From: Ilumatobacteraceae bacterium
GTDB lineage: Bacteria > Actinomycetota > Acidimicrobiia > Acidimicrobiales > Ilumatobacteraceae
NCBI GenBank assembly: GCA_023262325.1
Contig: JALRBS010000160.1
Span: 1 to 63,178 of the forward strand
Direction: 5' to 3'
Length of the DNA: 63,178 nucleotides
Part shown: positions 61,741-63,178 of the stretch, in pieces
Layout: every line of letters begins with the position of its first letter
Position numbering within the stretch: the first letter of the stretch is position 1
Notes under the pieces: model-generated
Told to the model about the DNA's origin: nothing
Seen by the model: the letters and a program-made list of their open reading frames with translations, nothing else
Database searches by the model: none
Position numbers and translations under genes: made by a program

Positions 61741-63068
61741 TCGACCGATACCGCACAGAAGAGATGTCGGCGCTCTGGTCAGAGCAAGCCAAATTTTCGC
61801 GTTGGCTTGAGGTCGAGCTGCTCGCAACGGAGGCGCACGCACAACTTGGCATTGTTGAGAACACTGTTGCCGTCGCGTGCCGCCAACGTGCCCCGCGTGT
61901 CGATGACGCCTTCGTCGACAGAGTCGCTCGTCGAGAGGAGATCACGCATCACGATGTCGCGGCATTTGTCGACATCGTTCAAGAACAGATCGGCTCTCCT
62001 GATGGGTCATGGATTCACTACGGACTCACCTCCACCGACGTCGTCGATACCGCGTTGTGCTGGGCACTACGAGATGCCGCGGACGTCATCCTTGAGGCGC
62101 TCGACCGGCTCATTGTGGTGCTCGCTCAGCGCGCCGAGGAGCATCGTGACACGGTCATGATCGGTCGCACACACGGCATTCACGCCGAACCAACAACCTT
62201 TGGTCTCAAACTCGCGTTGTGGGCCCTGCAGGTTGATCGTGACCGCTCTCGAATGAAGGCGGCCCGAGCCTCAATCGCCGTGATGAAACTTTCCGGGGCG
62301 GTCGGCACCTTCTCGAACATTCCTCCAGAGGTTGAAGATCACGTCGGTTCCGTGCTTGGTCTCGATCCTGTTCCGGCGACGCAGGTCGTTGCTCGCGATC
62401 GGCATGCCGAATTTCTTTGGGCGTGCGCTTCGATTGCGGCAACCTGCGAGATGATCGCTGTGGAATTGCGTCACCTACAGCGAACCGAGGTTGGCGAGGT
62501 TCGCGAAGGCTTTGCCGACGGTCAAAAAGGCTCCTCGGCGATGCCGCACAAACGCAATCCAATTTCGGCAGAAACCATCTCGGGTCTCGCACGAGTCGTT
62601 CGGTCAAATTTGCTCGCCGGCTTGCAGGATGTGGCGCTATGGCATGAGCGAGATATTTCGCATTCAAGCGTTGAACGCGTCATCCTCCCAGACACGTCGA
62701 CACTTGCTCATTACCTCATACGCAGGCTGTCAGTGCTGATGGAACGCCTCGAGGTTCTTCCTGATGCGATGACGAAAAACCTCGAGTCGAGCTTCCGGGT
62801 TGTGTTCTCGCAGCCGGTTCTTCTCGCGCTCGTTCAGAGCGGGCTTACCCGTGATGAGGCATATCGAATCGTTCAGCGTAACGCAATGATCGCCTGGGAT
62901 GAACGGCGTGATTTTCGAGAAGTACTCGAGTCTGACGCTGAGATCAGCAGCCGTCAGCCCGCGGTTGATTTCGATGCGGCCTTTGACGTGTCACACTCAC
63001 TTCGCCATATTTCACGAACATTTGACGCGCTCGGCGAGATGATGGCGGCTCACACGAACGTTCGGTGA
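61737..63068 (+). CDS. purB: Adenylosuccinate lyase
   Basis: Acts twice in purine synthesis: on SAICAR and on adenylosuccinate. A 443-residue member of the fumarase/aspartase fold: IHYGLTSTDVVDTALC, TMIGRTHGIHAEPTTFG and the superfamily signature GSSAMPHKRNPISAE with its catalytic Ser. The GTG at 61737 overlaps the purA stop, giving a purA-purB operon. Confidence 0.96.
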   Translation: MIDRYRTEEMSALWSEQAKFSRWLEVELLATEAHAQLGIVENTVAVACRQRAPRVDDAFVDRVARREEITHHDVAAFVDIVQEQIGSPDGSWIHYGLTSTDVVDTALCWALRDAADVILEALDRLIVVLAQRAEEHRDTVMIGRTHGIHAEPTTFGLKLALWALQVDRDRSRMKAARASIAVMKLSGAVGTFSNIPPEVEDHVGSVLGLDPVPATQVVARDRHAEFLWACASIAATCEMIAVELRHLQRTEVGEVREGFADGQKGSSAMPHKRNPISAETISGLARVVRSNLLAGLQDVALWHERDISHSSVERVILPDTSTLAHYLIRRLSVLMERLEVLPDAMTKNLESSFRVVFSQPVLLALVQSGLTRDEAYRIVQRNAMIAWDERRDFREVLESDAEISSRQPAVDFDAAFDVSHSLRHISRTFDALGEMMAAHTNVR

Positions 63069-63084
63069 GCTGTTGCTGGTCGTG

Positions 63085-63178
63085 TTAGAGCGAACGCGGG
63101 ACGCCAGCGCGCTTGAGCACTGCGGCATCGACGCCGATTTCTCGCCACGTTGCATACGAAATATTGCGCCGTTCACTG
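63085..63178 (-). CDS. 3' end of an unidentified gene, cut by the window edge
   Basis: On the minus strand a frame is open from the right edge to a TAA at 63085, 30 residues with a mixed helical look (ATWREIGVDAAVLKRAGVPRSL). It converges on purB with a 16-base gap, which is normal spacing here. Too short to identify. Confidence 0.4.
   Translation of the reverse strand, partial: SERRNISYATWREIGVDAAVLKRAGVPRSL

Overview
The window is a 63 kb piece of an actinobacterial chromosome with moderately high GC by eye. The content points to the class Acidimicrobiia: a mycothiol glycosyltransferase (mshA), an RsiG-like anti-sigma protein, a DUF3263/LytR_C pair, a rex-hemACD operon with HemQ, a pair of ArsA-like ATPases, and two secreted proteins with LDTR-type surface repeats. 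The class assignment is inference from gene content; no 16S rRNA is present. Genes are densely packed on both strands and are mostly housekeeping. I see no insertion sequence, prophage, integrase or CRISPR array.

Layout. 1-17.4 kb: the end of msrA, an ABC exporter, a lipoprotein peptidase, tadA, an MFS carrier, a collagen-like LDTR surface protein, a giant BNR-repeat protein, a YHYH lipoprotein, membrane proteins, two tRNA-Ser genes, the SRP RNA, a pirin, a decayed alpha/beta hydrolase and a 5'-3' exonuclease. 17.4-28.1 kb: a 36-residue peptide, an SDR, tRNA-Pro, a receiver domain operonic with two ArsA-like ATPases, nfeD-dut, a cyclophilin, a phosphatase, moaD-like/rsiG-like, mshA-ybjN and proC. 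28.1-36 kb: a candidate small RNA, a DUF62 enzyme, then rex-hemA-hemC-hemD-hemB-hemL and a dienelactone hydrolase. 36-44 kb: a Crp-type regulator divergent from ispD-ispF-rlmB, a protein fusing LDTR repeats to a sortase, tRNA-Thr, a 2OG dioxygenase, and udk between two LytR_C proteins with DUF3263. 44-53 kb: glycerate kinase, cysO-like/ATP-grasp/hemQ, a type 1 substrate-binding lipoprotein, glnD, a NUDIX hydrolase and PAC2. 53-63 kb: GNAT, a methyltransferase, transporters, redox enzymes, terC, purA-purB and the edge of one more gene.

How the genes work together. Haem synthesis dominates: hemA, hemL, hemB, hemC and hemD take glutamyl-tRNA to uroporphyrinogen III under a likely Rex (NADH/NAD+) switch, and hemQ supplies the last step of the coproporphyrin route. 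Other pathways touched are MEP isoprenoid synthesis (ispD, ispF), mycothiol (mshA), purines (purA, purB), nitrogen signalling (glnD) and cell-envelope assembly (LytR_C proteins, sortase).

The most general signal is regulatory. At least 28 genes have a TANNNT hexamer ending 6-10 bases before the start codon, as expected for leaderless transcripts; this also fixes many GTG starts. The most unusual genes are the repeat-sortase fusion (38909-40687), the cysO-like/ATP-grasp pair (45098-46263), the RsiG-like protein (24772-25308), the ArsA pair with a receiver (18653-21115) and a candidate small RNA with a G6 loop (28144-28225). None is proven to be a new system from sequence alone.
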